Notes: a model not told the origin generated them from the sequence alone. Counted from the stretch's first letter, positions 8,522 to 17,151 are shown. The stretch is DNA of 64,000 bases from Streptomyces uncialis (GCF_036250755.1 NZ_CP109583.1:8488001-8552000); one strand, 5' to 3'. Program-made: numbers and translations.

Positions 8522-9817
8522 GTGCCGCTCTTCAGGTACAAGCCGACCGGATACCAGTACACGGTGTCGCACATGGCTCCGCACACCACGGGAGGATGGA
8601 ACGCGCTGTTCGTCTCCAACGAACAGGCCCTCGTGGTCGGCGAGGAGGCACAGCTCCACAAAGGCGCCCTGACCACCGCGTACGACGGCGCCCTCGGCTG
8701 GCTGCGGGGGGTGTGGACCAGCTGCGCCGAAGGCGCGTTACAACTGCCCGACGCGAACGGCGTACGACAACTCCTGCTGTTCCACGGTGACACCTACGCC
8801 TGGGCGAAGTGGGACAGCGGGATGCATGAGATGAGCGGATGGACCCGGCTGCGCCTCGGACCCCGGAGCAGGACCCTCGGTGAACTGCTCCCCGCCGACT
8901 GGTGTTCCGGGGTCGACGTCATGCTCCAGGCACCGTGCCACGCCGACGGCACCTGGCAGACGTACTTCTTCAAGGCCGACCGCGTCCTGACCCTGAACTG
9001 GGCGACCGGGGTCGTCCGTGACGTGCCCATCAGCCAGGGACCGGACAGCGGAGCGCCGGGCTGGGCGGCGCTGCCCGCCGACTTCACCCACGGCCTCGAC
9101 CACCTGCTCGCACTGCCCCCCGCCGCCGACGGCACCCGCCGCTCCCTGCTGGTCAAGGGCGTGGACGGACTGATCCTCGACTGGGTCGCCGGGGTGGAAC
9201 GCCGGGGCCCGCTGCACACCCTGACCCGGGGCCTGGCCCAGCTGACCGGCGACATGGCCACTCTCCGCCAGCCGTTCTCCGGACGCTACTCCTGGAGCGA
9301 CGGGGCGAACCGGGTGGATCTGCGGATCGATCTGGAGGCCGCGGACACCTCGCGGGTGATCAGCGGGGAGCTGTTCACCGTCGCGGGACGGACCACCACG
9401 TACGCCAACTCCTTCCGCTGCGTACCCGGCACGGTGCGGGTCGGCCGGGGCTCCGTGCAGGTGTACGCCGATGTCGTGGAGTTCGCGCGACCGGCGCCGC
9501 CCACGTCGCTGTCGATCCTCATCGACCGCAAACCCGTCGGTGACGCCCCCGCCTTCGCCGTCTTCGACCTCAACCGCGACGATCCCTCCCAGACCCTCAA
9601 CTGCCATGGCCCGAGGATCTCCCCGCACTGCCGCGCCATCGGCCACGAGACCGGCCCGACGGCCGGTCCCGAGCCGCTCGCGCGGTCCGGGACCACGGCC
9701 GCGCGGATACCCCCGGGCCACCGCCATCGTGTGCTGTCCGTGGCCTCCGCGTGGGCCGGTCCGGGCCTGTGGACACGTCCCGGCTCCGCCGGGGCGGCGG
9801 CTACAGGGGAAGGGTGA
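8522..9817 (+). CDS. Hemopexin-like repeat protein, C-terminus possibly disrupted
   Basis: The protein has 431 residues from the GTG at 8522, which has AAAGGGG eight bases upstream. Residues 20-240 contain about four propeller-type repeats of the hemopexin kind (LLFHGDTYAWAKWD, YFFKADRVLTLNWATGVV, LLVKGVDGLILDWVAGV). A second beta domain follows (FSGRYSWSDGANRVDLRIDLE to FAVFDLNRDDPSQTLNC). There is no signal peptide. After about residue 365 the sequence becomes low-complexity (Arg, Pro, Gly, His) and runs into the converging gene at 9801, so the original end may have been lost. The ligand is unknown. Confidence 0.65.
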   Translation: MPLFRYKPTGYQYTVSHMAPHTTGGWNALFVSNEQALVVGEEAQLHKGALTTAYDGALGWLRGVWTSCAEGALQLPDANGVRQLLLFHGDTYAWAKWDSGMHEMSGWTRLRLGPRSRTLGELLPADWCSGVDVMLQAPCHADGTWQTYFFKADRVLTLNWATGVVRDVPISQGPDSGAPGWAALPADFTHGLDHLLALPPAADGTRRSLLVKGVDGLILDWVAGVERRGPLHTLTRGLAQLTGDMATLRQPFSGRYSWSDGANRVDLRIDLEAADTSRVISGELFTVAGRTTTYANSFRCVPGTVRVGRGSVQVYADVVEFARPAPPTSLSILIDRKPVGDAPAFAVFDLNRDDPSQTLNCHGPRISPHCRAIGHETGPTAGPEPLARSGTTAARIPPGHRHRVLSVASAWAGPGLWTRPGSAGAAATGEG

Positions 9818-10235
9818 TCCAGATGCTCTTGCCGCCGCCGTCCGAGTCCGGCCGGACGACCGCCGTGCCGCCGAGGCCCAGGGTGAGTTCGGTGACCATC
9901 GCGAGGCCCGAGCCGGGGGTGTGGGCCACCGCGCCGTGCAGCGCGGGCTGATAGGGGTGGCGGTCATGGACGCCGAAGGCGAGGGTGCCCGGCCCGGCGG
10001 TGTGGATGACGGTGAGGTTCGGGCAGTGGTCCGCCGCGTGCCGGACGCTGTTGGTGACCAGTTCGCCGAGGATCAGCAGCGCCGCGTCCGCGCTGGGGTG
10101 CCGGGGGCTGATGCCCCATTGGGTCAGCACCTGTTCGGTGACCTCGCGCGCCGTGCGCACGGCGCTCCCGGCGGCGGGCAGGGACAGGACGTTCCGCAGG
10201 GGCAGGCCCTCGGGCATGGTGTGCAGGAACGTCAT
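9801..10235 (-). CDS. Anti-sigma-factor-type ATP-binding protein (HATPase)
   Basis: The protein has 144 residues from the ATG at 10235, preceded by GAGG. A frame open to 10448 would add 71 Arg/Pro/Gly-rich residues and is rejected. The GHKL ATPase N-box is ILGELVTNSVRHAADHCPNL and the later boxes are VHDRHP and GSGLAMV. This is the small stand-alone kinase family (SpoIIAB/RsbW-like) that is abundant in Streptomyces and binds sigma factors or anti-anti-sigma factors. Its ATG overlaps the stop of the 49-codon ArsR-like remnant upstream (ATGA), so the two are translationally coupled. Confidence 0.85.
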   Translation of the reverse strand: MTFLHTMPEGLPLRNVLSLPAAGSAVRTAREVTEQVLTQWGISPRHPSADAALLILGELVTNSVRHAADHCPNLTVIHTAGPGTLAFGVHDRHPYQPALHGAVAHTPGSGLAMVTELTLGLGGTAVVRPDSDGGGKSIWITLPL

Positions 10236-10381
10236 CGCGTGGTCCTCGGGGCGCCCGGTCCCGCGACGGGCGGCCGGTCCGGTGCCCCCCGGGGCCCGGG
10301 CACCGCCGGGCGCGCACCCGGGGACCGATCCGGACGGCCCGGCGGGCCACCGGCCTTCGCCTGACACAGCGGAACCGACAC
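10232..10381 (-). pseudogene. Truncated second copy of the ArsR gene start, coupled to the ATPase gene
   Basis: This is a 49-codon frame from the GTG at 10381. Its first residues, VSVPLCQAKAGG, mirror the start of the intact ArsR at 10893, VAVPLYQAKAEF; 27 of the first 33 bases agree by eye. The similarity then stops and the rest is Pro/Arg/Gly-rich with no helix-turn-helix. The stop overlaps the ATPase start by ATGA. An operator with the same half-sites as the ArsR operator lies 92 bases upstream. It looks like a duplicated ArsR promoter and gene start that now drives the ATPase gene. It may still be translated. Confidence 0.55.
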
Positions 10382-10473
10382 GATCCTCGGACCCCTCCAC
10401 GACTCGCCCGGCACGACGCCCCGCCCACGGCGGCCGGGCCCGGGTCACTCCAGCGCGTACAGGATGTAGTCAA

Positions 10474-10489
10474 TTGCAGAATTCTGCAA
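10474..10489. promoter_or_regulatory. Palindromic operator TTGCA-N6-TGCAA (copy 2)
   Basis: TTGCAGAATTCTGCAA is a perfect 16-base palindrome. Half-sites and spacing equal those in front of the intact ArsR gene. In the minus direction it precedes the truncated ArsR copy and the ATPase gene, so the ArsR protein probably controls that pair. Confidence 0.7.
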
Positions 10490-10551
10490 CTCCGCACGAG
10501 GTGAGGGCGCTTGGAGTTCCCCGACCGGCCGGGTCCCCGGCACCGCCGAGG

Positions 10552-10893
10552 TCAGCCGGGTTCGACGTCGGCGTCCCTCAGCTCCTCCAGCAGCACGTTC
10601 TGACCGGCCAGCATCTCGGTGAGGATCCGGCGGGCCGCCCGCATCAGATCCGCCACGTCCCCGCCCGCCAGCGCGTACACCACGGTCGAGCCCTCACGGG
10701 TGGCGGTGACGATCCCGGACCGGCGCAGCACGGCGAGCTGCTGGGAGAGCGCGGCCGGTTCGACATCCATCTCGGCGAGCAGATCACGTACCGCCGTCGG
10801 TCCGTTCTGCAACAGCTCCAGCACCCGGATACGCACCGGATGTCCGAGCATCTTGAAGAACTCGGCCTTCGCCTGGTACAGCGGCACCGCCAC
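10552..10893 (-). CDS. ArsR/SmtB-family winged-helix repressor
   Basis: The protein has 113 residues from the GTG at 10893, which has GAGGAGGG about ten bases upstream. A frame to 10950 would reach almost to the operator and is less likely. The helix-turn-helix is clear: FFKMLGHPVRIRVLELLQNGPTAVRDLL, then PAALSQQLAVLRRSGIVTATREGSTVVYAL. The ELCVCD-type metal motif of ArsR is absent; only Val and Ala are found at that helix. It may therefore respond to something other than arsenite or zinc. A palindrome upstream indicates autoregulation. Confidence 0.88.
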   Translation of the reverse strand: MAVPLYQAKAEFFKMLGHPVRIRVLELLQNGPTAVRDLLAEMDVEPAALSQQLAVLRRSGIVTATREGSTVVYALAGGDVADLMRAARRILTEMLAGQNVLLEELRDADVEPG

Positions 10894-10954
10894 AGCCGTC
10901 CACCCTCCTCGAATCCCCCACCCGGCCGGGCCTGCGGCACGCACGGGCACAGCA

Positions 10955-10976
10955 CCGTTGCAGATTAGTGCAACGG
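10955..10976. promoter_or_regulatory. ArsR operator (copy 1)
   Basis: CCGTTGCA (10955-10962) and TGCAACGG (10969-10976) form a perfect 8+8 inverted repeat around the 6-base spacer GATTAG. It lies about 62 bases before the ArsR GTG. The core TTGCA-N6-TGCAA is the same as at 10474-10489. Confidence 0.75.
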
Positions 10977-11029
10977 TTCCGGACGGCCGCCGTGGAGGTG
11001 GGCACGGCGGTGCGCCGGGGCGGGCGTGT

Positions 11030-11851
11030 TCAGCGCGGCACGTTCTTCTCCAGGTTCGTCAGATACGCGGCCATCAGATGGTCCCGGATGCCGTCGGAGG
11101 CGGGGGCGAACGCGTCGGCGGTCATCCCGCCGATCCTGTCGCCGACCCCGGCGGCGAACGGCATCCGGTCGTGCAGCCTGCCGTCGGCGTCGAAGTACCG
11201 CAGCCGCTCGACATGGGAGAACACCGGCGCGGGCGGCACCTGCGGCACGATGTCGTTGTTGTTGACGAACCGGTGGGTGCGGTTCTTCAACGCGTCGTTG
11301 TACGCGGTCGCCAGCAGCCGGTCGCAGGTGCGCGGCTGACCGTAGGTGAAGACGCCGTGCGGGCTGAGGTTCGGGTCCTCGAAACGCAGCCGTGCCCCCG
11401 AGAGCATGGCCAGCGCGCCGCCGAGGCTGTGCCCGGTCAGCCAGACGCTGCGTCCCGCGCCGCCGAACTCCACGACGGTGTCCCGGACCTCCGCGTGGAC
11501 CGAGGCGAGGGCCAGATGGAAGCCGAGATGCACCAGCCCCTTCCCGGCGGGCCCCGGCACGGGAGGGGTGTTCCCGTCGGACAGCCAGTCCTTCAGCACG
11601 GCAGGTTCGGTGCCCCGGAACGCGACGATCACCATCCGGTCGCTCCCGGCCACGTACGCCTGGGTGTCCTCCAGCGGGAACGGCGCCGCGTGCGGGGTCC
11701 GGAAGTGCCGGAAGCGGCCGAAGCCCCACCCGGCCAGCTCCTCCCGGGCGGTGTCCTCGTCCGCGTACGCGGCCTGGGCGGCCCTGGCCAGCCAGTACGC
11801 CTGACGCGGGCTGTATCCGGTCTCGGAGTGGTCGAGGGCGGCGACGGGCAC
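11030..11851 (-). CDS. Class 3 (fungal-type) lipase family protein
   Basis: The protein has 273 residues from the GTG at 11851, with AGGAGG seven bases before it. The upstream open frame to 12433 is a composition artefact. The alpha/beta hydrolase core has VIVAFRGTE, the nucleophile elbow GHSLGGAL with Ser142, and later NNNDIVPQVPP, an expected Asp position, and DHLMAAYL, an expected His. This is the lipase_3 pattern. No signal peptide is seen, so it is probably intracellular. It should hydrolyse acylglycerols or related esters; the substrate is unknown. Confidence 0.85.
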   Translation of the reverse strand: MPVAALDHSETGYSPRQAYWLARAAQAAYADEDTAREELAGWGFGRFRHFRTPHAAPFPLEDTQAYVAGSDRMVIVAFRGTEPAVLKDWLSDGNTPPVPGPAGKGLVHLGFHLALASVHAEVRDTVVEFGGAGRSVWLTGHSLGGALAMLSGARLRFEDPNLSPHGVFTYGQPRTCDRLLATAYNDALKNRTHRFVNNNDIVPQVPPAPVFSHVERLRYFDADGRLHDRMPFAAGVGDRIGGMTADAFAPASDGIRDHLMAAYLTNLEKNVPR

Positions 11852-12323
11852 GGGGCCTCCTGGGCGACAGCGGTGGATCGGGTCGCTTCGGATCATCGAC
11901 GGGCGGACGGACGTACGTACACCGCCGCTTGCCCCGTTCGGCGGGCGTACCGGGGCGCGTTCCGGCCCCCGCCGGACAGCGGGCGCCCCGCACGGCACAC
12001 GCGCGGGCCGCAGGGGGCGCCGTACCGGAAGCAGCGGTGACCCGGGGCGGCCGTGGCCAAGGGGGCGTCGCGGCGGGACCGGCGGTTCGCCCCGGGGCTC
12101 GCCGTCGCATGGCGTGTGGCCGGGCTGTTGGCGCGCGGCTCTGGCAAGGTTGGCCGACGGTGCGTCACCGCCCACCCGGACCGGTACGCGCGAGCCGGTC
12201 CGTCCCCCCGGGCCGGCCGTACCGGACGGCCCCCGCCGCCGGGACCGCCCGGAGCCCCGCCGCCGGGGGCGGACCGGCCTCCCGGGCCGGACCCGACCGA
12301 CGACCCCGACAGGAAGGCCCCGC
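11852..12323. other. Divergent intergenic region
   Basis: The 472 bases separate the start of the lipase gene from the start of the PP2C gene. The sequence is GC-rich without a supported gene. The segment GGCTCTGGCAAGGTTGG near 12140 looks promoter-like for the plus-strand gene, but the -35 and -10 boxes cannot be fixed with confidence. Confidence 0.4.
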
Positions 12324-13424
12324 GTGGACCTGGCGCAGACCCGCCCGACAGTGCCCCTGTTCGTCTCCGTACTGCCCGCCGTGATGATCGTGGCCGGGAC
12401 GGTGTACGACATCATGATGCCCACCGAGTACACGGCCGTCCCGATGCTGTCCGCGGCGCCCCTGATCGCCGCCCCGTTCTTCTCCTGGCTGCCGACGCTC
12501 CTGATCAGCCTCGTCTCGGTGGTCGTCCTCGCCGGGCTGCACGCCTACGAGCACTCGTTGGCCGCGCCGCAGTCCTACACGGAACAGGTCACCCTCATCA
12601 CCGTGGCCGCCCTGGCACTGCTGATCAACCAGGTCGTCCGGCGCGGCGGTGAGCGGCTGGCCTCCGCCCGGGTCGTCGCGGAGGCCGCGCAGCGGGCCGT
12701 ACTGCCGACCCCGCCCGCACAGGTCGGCGCGCTGTCGGTCGCCGTCCGCTACGAGGCCGCGCTCGCGGACGCCTTCATCGGCGGCGACCTCTTCGCCGTG
12801 CAGGACACCGCGCGCGGGGTACGGCTGATCGTGGGGGACGTCCAGGGCAAGGGCCTGGACGCCGTCGCCGAGGTCGCCGTGGCCATCGGGGCGTTCCGGG
12901 AGGCCGCCGACCAGGAGACATCGCTGCGCGCGCTGGCCGGGCGGCTCGACGGCGCGATGAGCCGCGAGGCGACCCGCCGGGGCACGGCCGAGGCCGCGGA
13001 GTCCTTCACCACCGCGGTCCTCGGCGAGATCCCGCCCGGCACCGCCACCGTACGGCTCGTCAACCGCGGCCACCCCGCCCCGCTGATCCTGGGCCCCGGC
13101 GGCGAGGTGACCCGGCTGCCGCCCACGGCCCCGGCCCTGCCGCTGGGCATGGCCGGACTCGGCAGCTGGCCCGACCGCACGGACGAACACCCGCTGCCCG
13201 ACGGGTCGATGCTGCTGTTCCACACCGACGGGCTCGACGAGGCACGCGACACCCACGGCGTCTTCTACGACCCGCCCGCCCGGCTGCGCGGCCGGAGCTT
13301 CCCCGGCCCCGAGCAACTGCTCGACTTCCTCATCACCGACGTACGCCGGCACACCGGCGGCCGGGCCACCGACGACCTCGCGCTCCTCGCCCTCTTCGCG
13401 GGCCCGCCGCCGCCCCCCGGATGA
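12324..13424 (+). CDS. Membrane-anchored PP2C/SpoIIE-type protein phosphatase
   Basis: The protein has 366 residues from the GTG at 12324, which has AGGAAGG upstream. The first 100 residues form three hydrophobic helices (VPLFVSVLPAVMIVAGTVYD, AAPLIAAPFFSWLPTLLISLVSVVVLAG, TLITVAALALLINQVV). A SpoIIE/RsbU phosphatase domain follows, with GGDLFAV, IVGDVQGKGLDA, VNRGHPAPLIL, MLLFHTDGLDEARD and TDDLALLALF. The metal-binding aspartates are present. Such proteins dephosphorylate anti-anti-sigma factors, so it could work with the small ATPase at 9801. Confidence 0.9.
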   Translation: MDLAQTRPTVPLFVSVLPAVMIVAGTVYDIMMPTEYTAVPMLSAAPLIAAPFFSWLPTLLISLVSVVVLAGLHAYEHSLAAPQSYTEQVTLITVAALALLINQVVRRGGERLASARVVAEAAQRAVLPTPPAQVGALSVAVRYEAALADAFIGGDLFAVQDTARGVRLIVGDVQGKGLDAVAEVAVAIGAFREAADQETSLRALAGRLDGAMSREATRRGTAEAAESFTTAVLGEIPPGTATVRLVNRGHPAPLILGPGGEVTRLPPTAPALPLGMAGLGSWPDRTDEHPLPDGSMLLFHTDGLDEARDTHGVFYDPPARLRGRSFPGPEQLLDFLITDVRRHTGGRATDDLALLALFAGPPPPPG

Positions 13425-13437
13425 CCGCCCCGACCCG

Positions 13438-14751
13438 TTACCCGCGAGACGTGGCGGTCTCCTTGAGGAACAGCCCGGCCAGCGCGCCGAGCACGAGCAG
13501 GATCGGCATCATCAGCAGCGCGTGACCGTAGTCGGCCAGATCGGGACTGTCGGGCAGCAGCCGCCCGGGGACCGCCTGGAGGACACCGCCGATGATGAAG
13601 CAGACCCCGTTGACGATGGCGGCGGAGCTGCCGACCAGGGCGCCGGGCACGGATTCCCCGGCCACCGTGAAGCCGAGCATATGGGCGCCGGCGAAGAGCC
13701 CGACGGTGAACATGGTGACGACGGAGACACTGTTGGTCTCCGTCGGCAGATAGATCAGCAGGGTCACCGCCGCGGCCTGGAGCAGGACCCCGACAACGGC
13801 CGGGATGCGGCGGTTGTTCCAGTGGTCGGACAGCAGATTGAACAGCGGCGCGCCCACGGCGAGCCCCAGCCACGACACGGCCGTCAGCACCGCCGCCAGG
13901 GAACTCTGCGCACCGCGTGCCTCCATCACCCGCGGACCCCACAGCACGCCCATGGCGAGCATCGAGCCGAACGACACCCCGGCGAGCGCCGCCGACAGGA
14001 CGACGTTCCGGTTGCGGAAGCAGGCGCCGAGATCACGGAAGATGCTGGACACGAGCGGCGGACGCTTCGCGGAGGTGGCCCGCGCCAGTTGCTCCGGCCC
14101 GGGGGAGGGATTGCGGACCAGCAGGGCGAACAGAACGATCAGCAGCACCCCCGCCGCACCGAATCCGTTCAGCAGCTGCTGCCAGCCGACATGACCGAGC
14201 TGCCAGGAGATCGCGGGCTGACCGAAGGCGGACCCGAGCGACGCCAGCGACTGCACCAGCCCGAACATCAGCCCGTAGCGCGCCGCCGGGAACCACTGAC
14301 CGCCGATGTACCCGGCGCCCACGAAGCCGAACGAGGAACCGATCGCGAGAACCACCTGCGCCGCGACGAGCGTGCCCATGCTGTCGGTCTGCGCGTACAG
14401 GAACGCCCCGGCGGTGACGAAGGCGACCGCGACCGTCAGCAGCGGACGGGACCCGAAACGGTCCAGCAGCGCCCCGGAGAAGAACTGGCACAGCGCGAAC
14501 GCCCAGGTGTAGATCGACCCCGCGAGCCCGATCTGGGCGACCGTGAGCGCGGCGGTCCGCTGGATCTCCGGCGACACCACCGCGTAGCCGGTCTGGATCG
14601 AGAACAGCCAGATCACGAAGACCGTGCACAGACCCCAGACCAGCCACGCCTCGACCCCGCCGATCGTCCGGTGCGGGCCGTGCAGGAACCGCGCTCCGGG
14701 ATGCTTGCGGAACCCGGCTCCGCCGTCGGACGCGGGAACGTTGCTCGCCAT
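13438..14751 (-). CDS. MFS transporter, oxalate/formate antiporter (OFA)-like
   Basis: The protein has 437 residues with twelve predicted membrane helices. Helix 1 is AWLVWGLCTVFVIWLFSI and the MFS loop motif is GALLDRFGSRPLL. The unusually hydrophilic start and the YTWAFALCQFFSG segment resemble the oxalate/formate antiporter group. It lies 29 bases downstream of the guanine deaminase gene on the same strand and is almost certainly cotranscribed. It may move a purine or an organic anion; the substrate is inferred from context only. Confidence 0.82.
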   Translation of the reverse strand: MASNVPASDGGAGFRKHPGARFLHGPHRTIGGVEAWLVWGLCTVFVIWLFSIQTGYAVVSPEIQRTAALTVAQIGLAGSIYTWAFALCQFFSGALLDRFGSRPLLTVAVAFVTAGAFLYAQTDSMGTLVAAQVVLAIGSSFGFVGAGYIGGQWFPAARYGLMFGLVQSLASLGSAFGQPAISWQLGHVGWQQLLNGFGAAGVLLIVLFALLVRNPSPGPEQLARATSAKRPPLVSSIFRDLGACFRNRNVVLSAALAGVSFGSMLAMGVLWGPRVMEARGAQSSLAAVLTAVSWLGLAVGAPLFNLLSDHWNNRRIPAVVGVLLQAAAVTLLIYLPTETNSVSVVTMFTVGLFAGAHMLGFTVAGESVPGALVGSSAAIVNGVCFIIGGVLQAVPGRLLPDSPDLADYGHALLMMPILLVLGALAGLFLKETATSRG

Positions 14752-14780
14752 GACGGTGTCCTCCTGTTCGGTCGGATGGG

Positions 14781-16103
14781 TCAGGCGGGAGCGGCGTCGC
14801 GGTCGTGCGCCAGGGCGCCCGCCACATAGGTGGCGCGCACGGCCCGGTCGTCGCCCATCACCGCAAGCACGAACAGCAGCTCCTCGATGTCGCCCACCCG
14901 GGACGTGCGTTCGGCCAGCAGCGGCGTGGCACGCGGGTCCAGCACGACGAAGTCGGCCTCGTGCCCCGCTTCGAGGGACCCCACCTTGTCCTCGACGCCC
15001 ATCGCCTGCGCGCCGCCGAGGGTCGCGAGGAAGAACGCCTTGAGCGAGTCGAGGGGATAGTTGGCCAGCTCGGCGACCTTGTACGCCTCGTTCATGGTCG
15101 CCAGCAGCGAGAAGCTGGTACCCGCCCCGATGTCCGTCCCCAGCCCCACGTACAGGGGACGGGCGGAGTCCTTCGCGTCATGGACGTGGAACAGCCCGCT
15201 GCCGAGGAACAGGTTCGAGGTCGGGCAGTGCGCGATCGCGGTGCCCGTCTCCCCGCACCTGGCCCGCTCACGGCCGGTCAGATGCACCCCGTGGGCGAGG
15301 ACCGCCCGCCGCCCCAGCAGCCCGTAGTGGTCGTACACGTCCAGATAGCCGCGGCGCTCCGGGAAGAGGGACCGCACCCAGGAGATCTCGCCGGTGTTCT
15401 CCGACACATGGGTGTGCACCAGCGCGTCCGGGTGCTCCCGCCACAGCGCGCCCGCCGCCTCCAGCTGCTCCGGGGTGCTCGTCGGGGCGAACCTCGGGGT
15501 GATCGCGTACATGTTGCGGCCCTTGCCGTGCCAGCGCTCCAGCAGGGCCTTCGAGTCGTCGTACCCGGAGCGGGCCGTGTCGAGCAGCGCGTCCGGCGCG
15601 TTGCGGTCCATCAGCACCTTGCCCGCCGCGACCCGCATCCCGCGCCGGGACACCTCCTCGAACAGCGCTTCCACCGACTCCGGGTACACCGCGCAGAAGG
15701 TCAGCGCCGTCGTCGTCCCGTTGCGCAGCAGTTCGTCGCAGAACGCCGACGCGATACCCCGGGCGTACCCGGGGTCCGAGAACCGCTGCTCCTCCACGAA
15801 GGTGTAGTGGTTCAGCCAGTCGATGAGCTGCGACCCGAAGGCGGCGATGATGCCGGTCTGCACGTAGTGGATGTGGGTGTCCACGAAACCCGCGCTGATC
15901 ACCTGGTCCGGATAGCGCACCGGCTCCACCCCGTCGGGCAGCAGATGCTTGAGGGCCGTGTAGTCGCCCGACGCGGTGATCACCCCGTCGGCGCAGATCA
16001 GCAGCCCGTCGCCCTCATGGACGAAGGTGTCCTCGCGGCCCGCCAGGAACGGGTCGCCACGGAACCAGATCATCGGCCCGCGCACCGCGGTCACGTTCGA
16101 CAC
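14781..16103 (-). CDS. guaD: Guanine deaminase-like amidohydrolase
   Basis: The protein has 440 residues from the GTG at 16103, which has GGAGG eight bases upstream. The metal-dependent amidohydrolase core shows GFVDTHIHYVQTG (first zinc ligands), VHTHVSEN, AHGVHLT, the catalytic HCPTSN and the late GTDIGAG aspartate. The HYVQT and CPTSNLFLGSG signatures favour guanine deaminase, which converts guanine to xanthine, over chlorohydrolases or cytosine deaminase. The next gene in the operon is a transporter, which fits purine salvage or catabolism. Confidence 0.85.
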   Translation of the reverse strand: MSNVTAVRGPMIWFRGDPFLAGREDTFVHEGDGLLICADGVITASGDYTALKHLLPDGVEPVRYPDQVISAGFVDTHIHYVQTGIIAAFGSQLIDWLNHYTFVEEQRFSDPGYARGIASAFCDELLRNGTTTALTFCAVYPESVEALFEEVSRRGMRVAAGKVLMDRNAPDALLDTARSGYDDSKALLERWHGKGRNMYAITPRFAPTSTPEQLEAAGALWREHPDALVHTHVSENTGEISWVRSLFPERRGYLDVYDHYGLLGRRAVLAHGVHLTGRERARCGETGTAIAHCPTSNLFLGSGLFHVHDAKDSARPLYVGLGTDIGAGTSFSLLATMNEAYKVAELANYPLDSLKAFFLATLGGAQAMGVEDKVGSLEAGHEADFVVLDPRATPLLAERTSRVGDIEELLFVLAVMGDDRAVRATYVAGALAHDRDAAPA

Positions 16104-16238
16104 CAAGGCCGCCTCCCGGAGCCAGCAGGTCCGGCCAGTCGACCCCGGGAGCGGCACACGGGCATCCCGGCGGGGCCGAACGGGCGAACCGCCGGGCCGC
16201 GGCGCACGGCACCCGGCCCGACGGCGCCCGTCCCCGGC

Positions 16239-17138
16239 TCAGCGGCCGATCGCGCGACCCCGGGCCTGCACGAGGATCTCCCCGGGGGCGATGCCCAGGG
16301 ACCGGCTCAGCCGGTTGCGCATGTGCTCGTACACATCGAGGGCCGCGACCCGCATGCCCGCGGCGGTCAGCGCGTTCATCAGCAGCGCGTGGGACGACTC
16401 GTTGAAATGGTCCTCCTCGCAGGCCCGCCGGGCCGCCACGATCGCCTCCCGGGGGCGGCGGGCCTCCAGCGCGGCCCGGGCCAGGTCCTGGAGATGGTCC
16501 GTGTGCTCCAGCGTCAGCGACTGATGCGCCTGATGGTCGACGCACTCCGCCGGTACGCCCTCCAGCAGCCGTCCCCGCCACAGGGCGAGGGCGTGCTGGA
16601 GCATCCGCAGCCGCGGCAGCGGATCGGACAGCTGACGCGCCTGTTCGGCGGTGCGGCGGAACCGCGCGAGGTCGGTGAGCAGGTCCCCGCCGGTGAGCGC
16701 GTACCCCGACGGCTGGGTGACGACGCCGATACCGCCGTCCGTCGCGGCCAGCAGCCAGGAACGCAGCCGGTGGGCCCCGGTGTGCAGGCTCTGCTTCGCC
16801 TGCGGCGCCGTCCGGTCGGGCCACAGCCGGGTGGCGAAGGAGTCCGCGCTCACCGGCAGCGGGTGGGCCAGCGCCAGGCTGCCCAGCAGGGCCCGCACGA
16901 CGGAACCGGACGGGGCGGCGGTGCTCCCGTTCGGGCCGAGCAGGACCACCGGTCCGAGGATGCCGACACAGTGGGCCGTTCCGGCCACCGGTGGCGGATC
17001 CCCGGGCACCGGCGGGTGTTCCCCGGTGGCGGGCCATGGTTCCTCGTACCCGCCCGGCCGTCCCGCGTCCGGGCCGAGCAGTGCTGGGTCGGTGTCCTCG
17101 GCTCTCCGCATGATTGCCCCCGTTTCCTTGTTGGTCAT
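16239..17138 (-). CDS. SARP-like regulator with BTAD domain
   Basis: The protein has 299 residues. After a Pro-rich start it has an OmpR-type winged-helix region (VRALLGSLALAHPLPVSADSFATRLWPDRTAPQAKQSLHTGAHRLRSWL split over residues 80-140). A bacterial transcriptional activation domain follows (about 155-290) with LARFRRTAEQARQL, YEHMRNRLSRSLGIAPGE and similar. SARPs usually activate natural-product clusters. This one starts 13 bases after the selD stop, so it may be read from the selenium operon, and no biosynthetic cluster is adjacent. A second ATG lies at 17111 with a GGGGG site. Confidence 0.85.
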   Translation of the reverse strand: MTNKETGAIMRRAEDTDPALLGPDAGRPGGYEEPWPATGEHPPVPGDPPPVAGTAHCVGILGPVVLLGPNGSTAAPSGSVVRALLGSLALAHPLPVSADSFATRLWPDRTAPQAKQSLHTGAHRLRSWLLAATDGGIGVVTQPSGYALTGGDLLTDLARFRRTAEQARQLSDPLPRLRMLQHALALWRGRLLEGVPAECVDHQAHQSLTLEHTDHLQDLARAALEARRPREAIVAARRACEEDHFNESSHALLMNALTAAGMRVAALDVYEHMRNRLSRSLGIAPGEILVQARGRAIGR

Positions 17139-17151
17139 CCGGCGTCCGGGC

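Noticed and set aside
11852..12433. N-terminal extension of the lipase upstream of 11851
   Set aside because: The added residues are low-complexity, and a strong AGGAGG plus GTG exists at 11851.
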